Shown here piece after piece: positions 1 to 9,099 of a DNA stretch of 64,000 bases (its first letter is position 1; the number at the start of each line of letters is the position of its first letter). The notes beneath the pieces were generated by a model, which saw only the letters and a program-made list of their open reading frames with translations, had not been told where the DNA came from and ran no database searches. Made by a program: the position numbers and the translations under genes. Source of the DNA: Hymenobacter baengnokdamensis (GTDB lineage Bacteria; Bacteroidota; Bacteroidia; Cytophagales; Hymenobacteraceae); NCBI RefSeq assembly GCF_008728635.1, contig NZ_CP044285.1, positions 2,852,001-2,916,000 on the forward strand, given 5' to 3'.

Positions 1-1
1 G

Positions 2-805
2 CTAACAACGACTTATTCCATAACCAAGGATGTAGCCTATGGCACTGATAAGGAAGAAACGATGGATATTTATCTTTCCAGGGACGCGCAGAAGCTGGGA
101 AATAAAAACCTGACCATCGTTTTTCTGCACGGCGGCGGGTATTACGTCAGCGACAAGTCGAAAGAGGAAAGGTACATTCAGCCGTATTTGAAAAAAGGAA
201 TGAATGTGGTGAATATGAATTACCGTATCAAACGCGGTATTCCCCTTGCCTCGGAAGATTTGACGTATGCCCTGAATTTTCTAAAAGCTAATAACGCAGC
301 TTATCGGCTGAACCTGGATAAGATAGTGGTTTCGGGCTTTTCGGCCGGGGCGCACATTGCCAGCCTGGTAGCGGTAACGGCCAACGACCCGACTTATCCC
401 TTTAAATTATCCAGCGGCCTTAAAATTGCCGCCGTAGTTAATTTTTCGGGGCCGGTCGATGGCCTGGACGTCGTCGAGAAAGTATTTATGAGCAACGACG
501 TGCCGGTAATGAAGGCAATCGGCGTCGCGCTTTTCCCGGAAACTACCGACTATGCGCCGAAAGAATACATCCGCAAATTTGAACCCATCACGTATTTCGA
601 TAAAAACGACCCGCCCTTTTTTATCTGGCAAGGTGGTAAGGACGACCAGGTTCCGCCCGTAACGTTTGAAAAGTTTGTCGCGCTGCTCAAACAGGAGCCG
701 AAGAAAAATGAAGTGCTATTTGTGCCCGAAGGGCAGCACAGCCCGAACGCGAATGAGCTGAAAGACGCTTATCAGAAAATCTTTCATTTTCTGGACAGGC
801 TCTAA
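2..805 (+). CDS. alpha/beta hydrolase (carboxylesterase-like), 5' end outside window
   Basis: An alpha/beta-fold esterase, probably acting on a small ester; substrate unknown. The frame is open from base 2 and the residues before the first Met (base 62) already look like esterase sequence (TKDVAYGTD), so the real start lies left of the window. Counting from Met62: oxyanion-hole motif HGGG at about 23-26, nucleophile motif GFSAG with Ser about 94, acid in GGKDDQVPP and His in GQHSP near the C-terminus, giving a complete Ser-Asp-His triad. The gene is noticeably more AT-rich than its neighbours, which may indicate recent acquisition. No operon partner is visible; the next gene starts about 110 bp downstream. 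Family confident, function not. Confidence 0.85.
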   Translation, partial: LTTTYSITKDVAYGTDKEETMDIYLSRDAQKLGNKNLTIVFLHGGGYYVSDKSKEERYIQPYLKKGMNVVNMNYRIKRGIPLASEDLTYALNFLKANNAAYRLNLDKIVVSGFSAGAHIASLVAVTANDPTYPFKLSSGLKIAAVVNFSGPVDGLDVVEKVFMSNDVPVMKAIGVALFPETTDYAPKEYIRKFEPITYFDKNDPPFFIWQGGKDDQVPPVTFEKFVALLKQEPKKNEVLFVPEGQHSPNANELKDAYQKIFHFLDRL

Positions 806-913
806 GTACGCTAATAGCGCCTTCATAAGTAATCGACGTTTCTGACGACACATATTTTGTTGTACTATTAGCTACAACCGGCTAACCTCAGGAATACTCT
901 TGTTTTCAAGTCA

Positions 914-1702
914 ATGAGACTTCTGGAAATCGTAAAGCTGCTTGATAACCAGCCCAATGCCGGGCGTAGTGCTTTAATAAGAGAGCACCTTGATGCACTT
1001 GGGGTTCATTGCGTAATGCAGAAATATGCCACTGGTACTAACCTGTTCGTTGATTTGGGCCGGCCAGAAACCAAGGTTGGCGTAGGTACTCATTTTGACC
1101 GCGTACCTGTTTCGGCCGGTGCGAATGACAATGGTTCGGCCATCGCCGTCGGCCTTGATATTATTCGCAGGCATCTGGAAGCAGGCAGCAAAGCGGGCGT
1201 GCGGGTGTTTTTTTTCGATGAAGAAGAAACGGGCCTGAAAGGCTCGCGCGCCTACGTGGCGCAATATGGCGTAGCAGACCTAACCGGATTAATAAATCTG
1301 GAAATGGTTGGTATGGGTAATAAGTTTGCCTTATGGCCCGTGGAGGCCACACGCAGCGGGCCGTTACTGGAGCGGTTTGAGGCAGTCGCCTGGCAGCAGG
1401 TGGGCTGTCACCGGTTTGACCAGATAGTGACGAATACCGCCGACCACGTGCCTTTTCGCCAAGCCGGGATGCGCGATGCTTTTACTGTTACGTGCATCAC
1501 AGACCAGGATATGGCGGTTGCGCAGCACTATTTCCAGGCAATTGCACAGCAGGCAGACACTGCTAAGCTGATGCAAATACTAGCGCAGGCCCCGCTATTC
1601 AGGCATTACCACCAACCCACCGATACCTACGAAAAGCTGAGCGAAACCACGTTGGCAATGACTTCGGCCGCCGTTTGGAAAACTATCCTGGCAGCTCAAT
1701 AG
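914..1702 (+). CDS. M28 family zinc peptidase (aminopeptidase-like)
   Basis: A 262-residue M28 metallopeptidase domain without signal peptide, so probably cytoplasmic. Visible co-catalytic zinc features are THFD (His about 60), the bridging Asp in GANDNGSA (about 72), the catalytic/ligand Glu pair in FDEEETG (about 103-104), NLEMVG, and the C-terminal His in HYHQPTDT. This is the full ligand set of the M28 (aminopeptidase Y / glutaminyl cyclase-like) fold, so the protein should be active; members release N-terminal amino acids or act as cyclases. It is shorter than secreted M28 enzymes and lacks PA or PDZ additions. It stands alone and ends in a strong bidirectional terminator shared with the convergent ABC-F gene. 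Confidence 0.85.
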   Translation: MRLLEIVKLLDNQPNAGRSALIREHLDALGVHCVMQKYATGTNLFVDLGRPETKVGVGTHFDRVPVSAGANDNGSAIAVGLDIIRRHLEAGSKAGVRVFFFDEEETGLKGSRAYVAQYGVADLTGLINLEMVGMGNKFALWPVEATRSGPLLERFEAVAWQQVGCHRFDQIVTNTADHVPFRQAGMRDAFTVTCITDQDMAVAQHYFQAIAQQADTAKLMQILAQAPLFRHYHQPTDTYEKLSETTLAMTSAAVWKTILAAQ

Positions 1703-1720
1703 AGCTAGCCTAATATACAG

Positions 1721-1754
1721 AAAAGCCCTGCTGGCAGATGCCAGCAGGGCTTTT
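1721..1754. terminator. bidirectional intrinsic terminator
   Basis: A perfect 16-bp inverted repeat (1721-1736 and 1739-1754) with a 2-nt centre, flanked by A4 on one side and T4 on the other. It sits between the convergent M28 peptidase and ABC-F genes, so it can serve both. Confidence 0.85.
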
Positions 1755-1769
1755 CTATTACTGAAAACA

Positions 1770-3679
1770 TTACATCTCGGCCAGCATTTCCCAGCGGTCG
1801 TTCTGGCGCGCCAATTCCTTTTTAGTTTGCTCAAATTTGAGGGTAGTGTCCTTTAACTGCGAAGCATTCTGGTAGATTTTGGGGTCGGCCAATTGCTTTT
1901 CGTAGATGGCCAGCTCCTTTTCCAGCTTGTCGATGCTGGCTTCTACCTCGGCTATTTCGCGCAGAGCTTTCTTTTGGTCGGGTGAGGGCGTTTTGGCGGG
2001 GGTAGGGTCAGCTTTAGGCTCCGGCTTGGGGCGGGCTTGGCGGCCGAGGGGCTGGGGAGGCCCGCTTTTTTAGCGGCTTTCTCGCGCTCGTCCTGCCACT
2101 GCTCGTACTCGTGGTAGGTGCCGGGGTATTCCTTGAGCTGAAAATCCTCGATGTACCAGGTTTTGGTGGCCACGTTCTCCACGAAGTAGCGGTCGTGGCT
2201 AATCACGATGAACGTGCCCTCGTACTGCTCCAGGGCCTGAATGAGGATATTCACCGACTGCATATCCAGGTGGTTGGTCGGTTCGTCGAGCAGCAGGAAG
2301 TTAGCTTCCGAAATCAGGGTTTTGGCCAGCGCTACGCGGCTTTTCTCGCCGCCGCTCAATACCTTGATTTTCTTATATACATCATCGCCCGTGAACAGAA
2401 ACGAGCCCAGCACGCCGCGCAATTCCATCTCGTTGCGCTTCGAGCCGGCCTCGTTCATTTCCTGGATAATCTCGTTGTCGATGGTCAGGCTTTCGAGTTG
2501 GTGCTGGGCGTAGAAGGCCATAATCACATTGTGGCCCAACTGGTGCTTGCCGGCGGTAGGCTGCTCGGCCCCGGCCACCAGGCGCATCAGCGTCGATTTG
2601 CCCTTGCCGTTGGCCCCGATAAGCGCGATTTTATCGCCCCGCTCGATGTGCAAGTGCGTATCGCGGAAAATGAGCTTGTCGCCGTAGCTTTTGCCTACAT
2701 GTTCCATGCGCAGGATGTGGCGGCCGGGCTGCTGCGAGAAGGTAAACTTGAAATTCACCTTGGCTGCGTCGGGCGCCACGGCCTCGATGCGCTCCAGCTT
2801 GTCGAGCGCCTTCACGCGGCTCTGGGCCTGCTTGGCCTTGCTGGCGCTGGCCTTGAAGCGCTCAATAAAGCGCTCGGCCTGCTTGATGGCGGCCTGCTGG
2901 TTGTCGTAGGCGCCCTGCTGAATCTCGGTGCGCAATACCTTCTCTTCCTGGTAGAACGAGTAGTTGCCGGCGTAAGGGTGCAGCTTGCCGCCGCTCACTT
3001 CCACGGTGGTGTTGGTAGTGCCATCCAGAAATTCGCGGTCGTGGCTCACAATAATTACCGCGCCCTCGTAGCCGGCTAGATAGTTCTCAATCCACTTGAT
3101 ACTCGGCAGGTCCAGGTGGTTGGTAGGCTCGTCGAGCAGCAGCAGCGAGGGCTGTTGCAGCAGAATTTTGGCCAGCATCACGCGCATGCGCCAGCCGCCC
3201 GAGAAGGTCTTGAGCGGCTTCTGCAAGTCGTCGGTCGAGAAGCCCAGGCCTTCGAGAATCTCTTCGGCCTTCGACTGCATGGTGTAGCCGCCCAGTGCCT
3301 CAAAGCGCTCCTGTAGGTTGGCGAGCTTATCGACCAGGTCATCGGTGTAGTCGGTTTCAAACTTGAGCAGAATCTCGTCGATTTTCTTCTGCAATTCGAG
3401 CGCCTCGGCAAAGGCCTGCATGGCCACCACCAGGATAGACTCGTGCGAGTCATAGCTCAGCAAGTCCTGGTTCAGGAAGCCCAGACTCACGTCTTTGCTC
3501 ATGGAGATGGAGCCGCCGTCGGGCTTGTACTCGCCCACGAGTAGGCGCAGCAAGGTCGATTTGCCGGTACCATTCAGGCCTACCAGGCCGATTTTATCCT
3601 TGGGTTTGATGTGCAGGCTGGCCCCATCGTAGAGGGTGCGCGAGCCAAAATGGAAGTCGAGGTCGGAAATGGAAATCAT
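1770..3679 (-). CDS. ABC-F family ATPase, C-terminal tail out of frame (frameshift about 2035-2071)
   Basis: A soluble duplicated ATPase of the ABC-F class, whose members bind the ribosomal E site and regulate translation or protect from antibiotics. Domain 1 has Walker A GLNGTGKST, signature FSGG and Walker B LLLLDEPTNHLD. The inter-domain linker is basic and helical (KASASKAKQAQ). Domain 2 has GANGKGKST, LSGGEKSRV and LLLDEPTNHLD. The chosen start is ATG at 3679 (MISISDLDFHF); a GTG 21 bp upstream only adds MAATGPA. The main frame runs to 1952 but ends in meaningless residues, while the expected Uup-like coiled-coil C-terminal domain (ending NDRWEMLAEM, stop at 1770) is in another frame. 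One missing base within 2035-2071 restores the whole protein. Confidence 0.85.
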
Positions 3680-3769
3680 GGCGGGGCCGGTTGCGGCCAC
3701 TGGTAGCGAGCGAGGCGCGGTACGAAAGGTTTGGCTAAACGGCTAGCTTGGCCTATACCAGTGGCGGGG

Positions 3770-3777
3770 CAAAGGTA
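3770..3777 (-). promoter_or_regulatory. putative -7 box (TACCTTTG) for the ABC-F gene
   Basis: TACCTTTG on the minus strand matches the Bacteroidetes TAnnTTTG -7 element, about 90 bp upstream of the ABC-F ATG. No clear TTTG -33 box is seen at the usual distance, so this rests on the -7 match alone. Confidence 0.4.
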
Positions 3778-4077
3778 CGGCCCGGCCCGGGCTATCCGGG
3801 CGCGGTAGTGAAGTTCGCCCCTCGTGACGAGCAGTTAAAACACCCGCAGAGGCGGGAAAATTTCACGACTGGCCGGGCGGCTGTTCGTGTTCAAACCGGG
3901 CTATTATGCCCAGACGCTGGGTCAAAATGACTTGGTTGGGGGATTAAAACCGGTTTAAAGCCTCGATTATTTTATTATTACTGCTTGAAAGAAAGGCGCT
4001 TAGCAAGTAAGATTTCCCGGACACTAAATGAAGGGCTGAAATTGGCATAGGCTGGCTTGCCCTCTCATGGCTCTTGA
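3778..4077. other. intergenic region between divergent ABC-F and porin genes
   Basis: About 300 bp with no supported gene; the short open frame from 3748 has no recognisable product. The left half is GC-rich with small hairpins, and 3950-4030 is AT-rich and probably holds the porin promoter. No tRNA, riboswitch or repeat was recognised. Confidence 0.5.
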
Positions 4078-5559
4078 ATGAATAATCTCTTTGCTTGCGG
4101 CTTACTAGCCGCCCTTACTGCCAGTAGTGCAGCCCTGGCTCAGACTCTGGCTCAGACTACCGAACCCAGCGCCACCTCCCGCCTGGCTGCCACTGCGGCA
4201 AAGGCTCCCGCCAAAGCCGACACGGTAATGGCCAAAGTGCCCTTCGACGGCATGGACCTGAGCTGGGTCAATGGCCAGAACCGCCAACAGAATTTCCCGC
4301 TCCAGTTTAAGGACCAGGCGGGTGAAACTGTGCTCACGGCCACCACTTTTCTGGATGGCTATTACAACTACAACTTCGCCAATCCGCTCGACCATACCCA
4401 GACGATTTCGGCCGTGACGGGCCGCACCCAGGAGTTTTCGCTGGCGCTGGCCAGCATCGGCATCGAGAGCAATTACAAGAATATTATCGGCCGGCTATGG
4501 CTGCAAACCGGCTCCATGCTGAACGTGGTGCAGGAAACCGACGCCTCGGTGCTGCGCGGGCGCAACACGGGCACTACCATCGGGGCCAACGGCGTGAACG
4601 TCGGCACCGGTATCACCACCAACAACCTCAAGTATATCCGCGAGGCGGCGGCCGGCTACCACTTCAACGTGGCCTATGGCCTGAACCTGGAGCTGGGTAT
4701 TTTTATGAGCTACATCGGCCTGGAAAGCTACGTGACCCAGGAAAACTGGAGCTACCAGCGCTCGCTGGTCTGCGATTTTACACCCTTCTATTTTCAGGGG
4801 GCGCGGGCCCAGTTTTATCCGGCCAAAAACTTCAAGACCGAGCTGTGGGTGATGAACGGCTGGCAAACCTATAACACGGTTAACAACCGCCCGGCGCTGG
4901 GCAACTCGAACTACTACCGGCCCAGTGAAAATATCCAGCTGGTGGCCAACTTCTACTACGGCAACGATTCGCGCCCCGGCGCCGACTCGCTGGCCGTGGG
5001 CCGCGCGGCCTACCCTAATATCCAGCGCTTTCACCACGACAACTCCATTGTGGCGCGCTATTACCACAAAGACAAGAAGGGCCCGCTGCGCGGCATTACG
5101 CAGGCCGCGTTTAGTCTGAACACGCACTACGGCTTCCAGAGCGGCACCGATGCCGCCGGCAATGAGGTGAAGCGGGCCGACAACTACATGGTGGGCTCGT
5201 CGCTGGCCAACCGCATCTGGTTTGCCAAAAATAAGCTGGCGCTCACTACCCGCGTGGGCTTTGTTAAAAACCCTGGCCGCTACCTCAGCTTCAACCCGTC
5301 GGTGGTGGGCTTCACCGATACCGATGCCAGCAAGCTCACGGCCAAAGAGGCAACCGCTACCTTCGATGTGATGCCTAGCGACTACGTCACCTTTCGGGTG
5401 GAGTACCTGCACCGCTCGGCCAACGTGCCTTATTTCGCCGGGCCGGGCGGCACTACTTCGCCCAGCGGCTACGCCGACCAGCCCCTGCCGGCCCATTACG
5501 TGCCCGATTTGCGCGACTATGAGAACCGCCTCATCTTCGCCGTCAACTTTCGCCTGTAG
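4078..5559 (+). CDS. outer-membrane beta-barrel porin (BBP2-like)
   Basis: A secreted 493-residue outer-membrane barrel. The N-terminus is a signal peptide with a hydrophobic core and cleavage near ALA-QT (residue about 22), although it lacks the usual basic residues. The mature protein starts with an Ala/Thr/Lys-rich stretch, then the typical opening strand DGYYNYNFANP, many alternating aromatic strands (YHFNVAYGLNLELGIFMSY), and a final strand ending in aromatic/Arg residues (LIFAVNFRL) as expected for BAM-assembled barrels. It resembles the putative beta-barrel porin-2 family and is related to the shorter barrel at 7833. It lies upstream of kup but 284 bp away, so it probably has its own promoter. 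Transported substrate unknown. Confidence 0.8.
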   Translation: MNNLFACGLLAALTASSAALAQTLAQTTEPSATSRLAATAAKAPAKADTVMAKVPFDGMDLSWVNGQNRQQNFPLQFKDQAGETVLTATTFLDGYYNYNFANPLDHTQTISAVTGRTQEFSLALASIGIESNYKNIIGRLWLQTGSMLNVVQETDASVLRGRNTGTTIGANGVNVGTGITTNNLKYIREAAAGYHFNVAYGLNLELGIFMSYIGLESYVTQENWSYQRSLVCDFTPFYFQGARAQFYPAKNFKTELWVMNGWQTYNTVNNRPALGNSNYYRPSENIQLVANFYYGNDSRPGADSLAVGRAAYPNIQRFHHDNSIVARYYHKDKKGPLRGITQAAFSLNTHYGFQSGTDAAGNEVKRADNYMVGSSLANRIWFAKNKLALTTRVGFVKNPGRYLSFNPSVVGFTDTDASKLTAKEATATFDVMPSDYVTFRVEYLHRSANVPYFAGPGGTTSPSGYADQPLPAHYVPDLRDYENRLIFAVNFRL

Positions 5560-5778
5560 CGGTCGGAGAGTAAGCTGCCGCACTTCGAGCAGGTGGCTGT
5601 TTATTGGGTATTTAAAATATAATAAATTTACTATTTAATGAATTTTAGCGATGCTGTGCTATAAAATGAATAAATTATGAGCTACGAATAAACCAGCCAG
5701 CGCGCATCGAGTAAGAGCAGGGTTGTTCGTTCTTGCAGGCAGGCGGTTGCTTTTCTGCCGTCAACCTCCGCGGGTAAG

Positions 5779-5809
5779 GGCCGTAGGAAGCACGGCCGGC
5801 AAGTGCCGG
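5779..5809 (+). other. overlapping hairpins in the kup leader
   Basis: Two adjacent stems, 5779-5784/5792-5797 (7-nt loop) and 5796-5801/5804-5809 (2-nt loop), share two bases and so could be mutually exclusive. They lie 35-65 bp upstream of the kup ATG. A regulatory role is only a possibility; no known riboswitch class was recognised. Confidence 0.3.
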
Positions 5810-5843
5810 ACATCCGCTGACAAACTACTCTAGCAGCCTGGCT

Positions 5844-7826
5844 ATGCAAACTTCTCCTCCTTCCACCCTGCCTGCCGTTGACGAGTCCGGTGGTCACCAG
5901 GCTTTAAAAGCCGGGGCATCGGCGGCCGGTACGCTCATCGCCCTCGGCATTGTGTACGGCGACATTGGCACTTCGCCGCTCTACACCGTGCGGGGCGTGT
6001 TTGAGGGCCGGCCCGTGACGGAAGACGTGGTGCTGGGCACCGTGTCGGCCATTATCTGGACGCTTACCTTACTCACGACCATCAAGTACGTGCTCATTGC
6101 CATGCGGGCCGACAACAACGGCGAGGGCGGCATTTTGTCGCTCTACGCCCTGCTGCAACGGCTCAATTTCAAATACCTCTACCTGCCGGCCATCGTGGGG
6201 GCGGCGGCGCTGCTGGCCGATGGGGTCATCACGCCGCCCATCTCGGTGTCGTCGGCCATTGAGGGGCTGCGGATTCTGCGGCCCCACCTGCATACGGTGC
6301 CCATCGTGCTGGCTATCCTGATGGGGCTGTTTGCCATTCAGCAGTTCGGCACGGCCATAATCGGTAAGCTGTTCGGGCCGGTCATGCTCGTGTTTTTCAG
6401 TATGATAGCGGTGCTTGGTGTGCAGTTTATGCTGCACGATTTAAGCATTTTGCGGGCCTTCAATCCGTACTACGCCCTGCACATGCTGGCCACTATTCCG
6501 GGTGGGTTCTGGCTGCTGGGCTCTATTTTCCTGTGCAGCACCGGGGCCGAAGCGCTGTACGCCGACATGGGCCACGTGGGCCGGCCGAATATCTACGTGT
6601 CGTGGACGTTTGTAAAAATATGCCTGGTGCTCAACTACCTGGGGCAGGGCGCGTGGCTGCTCCAGCATATGGGCAAGCCGCTCGGCGATAATAACCCTTT
6701 CTTTGCCATGATACCGGCCTGGGGCCTGCTGCCGGCCATCGGGCTGTGCACGCTGGCGACCATCATTGCCTCGCAGGCGCTCATTTCGGGCTCGTACACG
6801 CTTATCATTGAGGCGCTGCGGCTGAATTTCTGGCCTAAGGTGAAGGTGCTGTACCCCACTGAGTTGCGCGGGCAGGCCTACGTGCCCTCGCTCAACTGGC
6901 TGCTGTGCGCGGGCTGCGTGGGCGTGGTGCTGCACTTCCGCGAAAGCTCGAATATGGAGGCGGCCTACGGCCTGGCCATCACCTTTACCATGCTCATGAC
7001 CACGGTGCTGCTGGCCTTCTTTTTGTACCTGCGCCGGGTTAGCCCGGTCTGGATTGGCTTGCTGCTGCTGGTGTATTTCACCGTCGAAGGCTCGTTTCTG
7101 ATTGCCAACCTGCGCAAATTTCCCGAAGGCGGCTACGTGAGCGTACTCATGAGCCTAGTGCTGCTGGCCGTGATGGTGAGTTGGATTCAGGGCCAGCGCC
7201 TGCGCGAGGCTTTTGTCAAATACGTGCCGCTGGCCGACTGGCTGCCCCTGCTTAAGGAGTTGAGCCGGGATGAATCGGTGCCCAAGTTTGCTACTCACCT
7301 CGTGTACCTCACCGATTCGGTAGACCCGAGCCAGATTGAGCGGGGCATTACGCACAGCATTTTTCAGAAAAGCCCCAAGCGGGCCGATGTGTACTATCTT
7401 ATCCACATCGTAACGACCGATGAGCCTTATACGAAGACTTACCACGTCGACACTATCCTGCCCGACGACCTAGTGCGCATTGAGTTTCACCTGGGCTTCC
7501 GGGTCGACCACGCCATTAACTATATGTTCCGGCAGGTGGTCACGGATTTGGTTCAGAGTAAGGAGGTCGATATCACCTCGCGCTACAACTCGCTGCGCGA
7601 CCAGGACGTGGTGGGCGATTTCCAGTTCGTGATTCTGAACCGCACGCTGCCCTACGCGCAGTCGCTGACCAGCTGGCAGCGGCTGGTGGCCCGGCTGGCG
7701 GGCGTGCTGCGCTGGCTGGGGGCCAGCCAGCAGGAAAGCTTTGGACTGGATAACTCCTCGCTCACCATCGAAAATATTCCGCTGCTCATCCCCGAGCGCC
7801 CCGAATTACACCTCACCCGCGAATAA
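5844..7826 (+). CDS. kup: low-affinity potassium transporter Kup
   Basis: A proton-coupled potassium uptake protein of the inner membrane (KUP/HAK/KT family). The N-terminal signature GIVYGDIGTSPLYT is intact, followed by about twelve hydrophobic segments (to about residue 460) and a C-terminal cytoplasmic domain of about 190 residues. The length, 660 aa, is slightly above that of E. coli Kup. The start ATG follows a GC-rich hairpin leader. The gene is only 6 bp upstream of a barrel gene at 7833, so the two are probably co-transcribed; a related barrel lies upstream. The arrangement suggests coordinated ion passage across both membranes, which is inference. Confidence 0.95.
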   Translation: MQTSPPSTLPAVDESGGHQALKAGASAAGTLIALGIVYGDIGTSPLYTVRGVFEGRPVTEDVVLGTVSAIIWTLTLLTTIKYVLIAMRADNNGEGGILSLYALLQRLNFKYLYLPAIVGAAALLADGVITPPISVSSAIEGLRILRPHLHTVPIVLAILMGLFAIQQFGTAIIGKLFGPVMLVFFSMIAVLGVQFMLHDLSILRAFNPYYALHMLATIPGGFWLLGSIFLCSTGAEALYADMGHVGRPNIYVSWTFVKICLVLNYLGQGAWLLQHMGKPLGDNNPFFAMIPAWGLLPAIGLCTLATIIASQALISGSYTLIIEALRLNFWPKVKVLYPTELRGQAYVPSLNWLLCAGCVGVVLHFRESSNMEAAYGLAITFTMLMTTVLLAFFLYLRRVSPVWIGLLLLVYFTVEGSFLIANLRKFPEGGYVSVLMSLVLLAVMVSWIQGQRLREAFVKYVPLADWLPLLKELSRDESVPKFATHLVYLTDSVDPSQIERGITHSIFQKSPKRADVYYLIHIVTTDEPYTKTYHVDTILPDDLVRIEFHLGFRVDHAINYMFRQVVTDLVQSKEVDITSRYNSLRDQDVVGDFQFVILNRTLPYAQSLTSWQRLVARLAGVLRWLGASQQESFGLDNSSLTIENIPLLIPERPELHLTRE

Positions 7827-7832
7827 GCGCCT

Positions 7833-9011
7833 ATGCCCGTTTCTATCCGAGTTTTTGCCACCGCGCTGCTCAGCACAGCTTTTCTGCGGCCCGCCCTGGC
7901 CCAAACGGTTCCGCCGGCGCCTACCAGTACTACCACTACGGCGCCGCCCGCCGCCCCTACGGCCACCGCAGCTGCGCCCACGGCCGCTGCCGCCGCCGAC
8001 ACGGCCAGGGCCGACCCCAAGCCCGAGTTTTTTGGCTACGTGGGCGTGTACTACGGCTACGATTTCAACAACCCGGCGAGCTTGCAGCGGCCCGGCTTTA
8101 TTTACTCTGAAAACCTGCACAACCAGATTGCCGTGAACCTGGCTCTGCTCGGCGCCCGCTACACCAGCGACCGGGTGCGCGGCACGTTTGCCATCCAGAC
8201 CGGCACCTACCCCGATGCCAACTACGCTGCCGAGCCGGGAGTATTCAAAAACATCTATGAGGCCTGGGGCGGCGTGCGCGTGGCCAAAAGCCTGTGGCTC
8301 GATGCGGGCATCTTTCTCTCGCACATTGGCCTGGAAGGCCCCAACTCGCGCGATAACCTCACCCTGACGCGCTCCATCATGGCCGACAACTGTCCTTACT
8401 ACGAAACCGGGGCCAAGCTCACGTATGACAAGGGCAAGAAGTGGCTGTTTTCGGTGCTGGCCGTCAACGGCTGGCAGGTTATCCGCGACCGTAACCAGAA
8501 CGAGGCCATAGGCACCCAAATCCAGTTCCGGCCCAGTGCCAAGCTGCTCTTCAACTCCAGCACTTTTGTAGGAGAGGGCCGCAATGTGCCCGACTCGCTG
8601 GGCATCCGCCTCCGCTATTTTCACGATTTTTACCTCACCTACGACCCTTCCAGGAAATGGAAAATTGCCGCCGCCTACGACACGGGCTGGCAGGAAAAGC
8701 TTGATGGCAAGGGCGGCTACGATGCCTGGCAGGGCGGGGTACTTATCGTGCGCCGCCGCCTCTGGGAGCGGGCCGGCCTGGTGGGCCGTGTCGAATACTA
8801 CCATGACCCGAGCGGGGTGCTGGCCCCTACGCGGGTGGGCGGCCTGCACACCACGGGCTACTCGCTGGGCTTCGATTATCTGCCCGTGCCCCGCGTCATC
8901 CTGCGGGCCGAAGTCAAAGAATTTGTAGACCGCAACGAGGTCTATGTCAAAGACAAAGTAGCCCGCCGTACCGATGCGGCCGCCACCACTATGCTCGGGC
9001 TCACGTTTTGA
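7833..9011 (+). CDS. outer-membrane beta-barrel porin (BBP2-like), kup operon
   Basis: A 392-residue outer-membrane barrel: signal peptide ending LRPALAQ (about residue 24), then a low-complexity Pro/Thr/Ala linker of about 35 residues, then barrel strands beginning PEFFGYVGVYYGYDFNNP and closing with a hydrophobic C-terminal strand TTMLGLTF. It shares the YYxYxFxNP opening, the IFLSHIGLE-type segment and general layout with the porin at 4078, so the two look like diverged paralogs flanking kup. The gap to kup is 6 bp, implying a shared transcript. The Ala/Pro/Thr linker could tether or span peptidoglycan. Ligand unknown. Confidence 0.8.
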   Translation: MPVSIRVFATALLSTAFLRPALAQTVPPAPTSTTTTAPPAAPTATAAAPTAAAAADTARADPKPEFFGYVGVYYGYDFNNPASLQRPGFIYSENLHNQIAVNLALLGARYTSDRVRGTFAIQTGTYPDANYAAEPGVFKNIYEAWGGVRVAKSLWLDAGIFLSHIGLEGPNSRDNLTLTRSIMADNCPYYETGAKLTYDKGKKWLFSVLAVNGWQVIRDRNQNEAIGTQIQFRPSAKLLFNSSTFVGEGRNVPDSLGIRLRYFHDFYLTYDPSRKWKIAAAYDTGWQEKLDGKGGYDAWQGGVLIVRRRLWERAGLVGRVEYYHDPSGVLAPTRVGGLHTTGYSLGFDYLPVPRVILRAEVKEFVDRNEVYVKDKVARRTDAAATTMLGLTF

Positions 9012-9099
9012 GGCGGCGGCCCGCTTACCTAACAATGGCTTAACCCGGAAGTCACCTGGCGGGCAGACCTTTGCGCGTTGCCACTTTTACCTTCCTGCT

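Noticed and set aside
4047..4066. Possible sigma-54 promoter (TGGCA ... TTGCC) upstream of the first porin
   Set aside because: The GG-to-GC spacing is wrong for the -24/-12 consensus.
4495..5583. Long minus-strand open frame opposite the porin gene
   Set aside because: It mirrors the porin's codons, has no family motifs or signal, and the plus-strand product is a convincing barrel. GC-rich genes commonly give such open antisense frames.
5700..5843. c-di-AMP or other potassium-linked riboswitch before kup
   Set aside because: Hairpins are present but no conserved core of a known class could be matched.
7806..9035. 409-codon minus-strand open frame across the second porin
   Set aside because: Low-complexity Gly/Val/Arg composition and full overlap with a well-supported exported barrel; judged a shadow.
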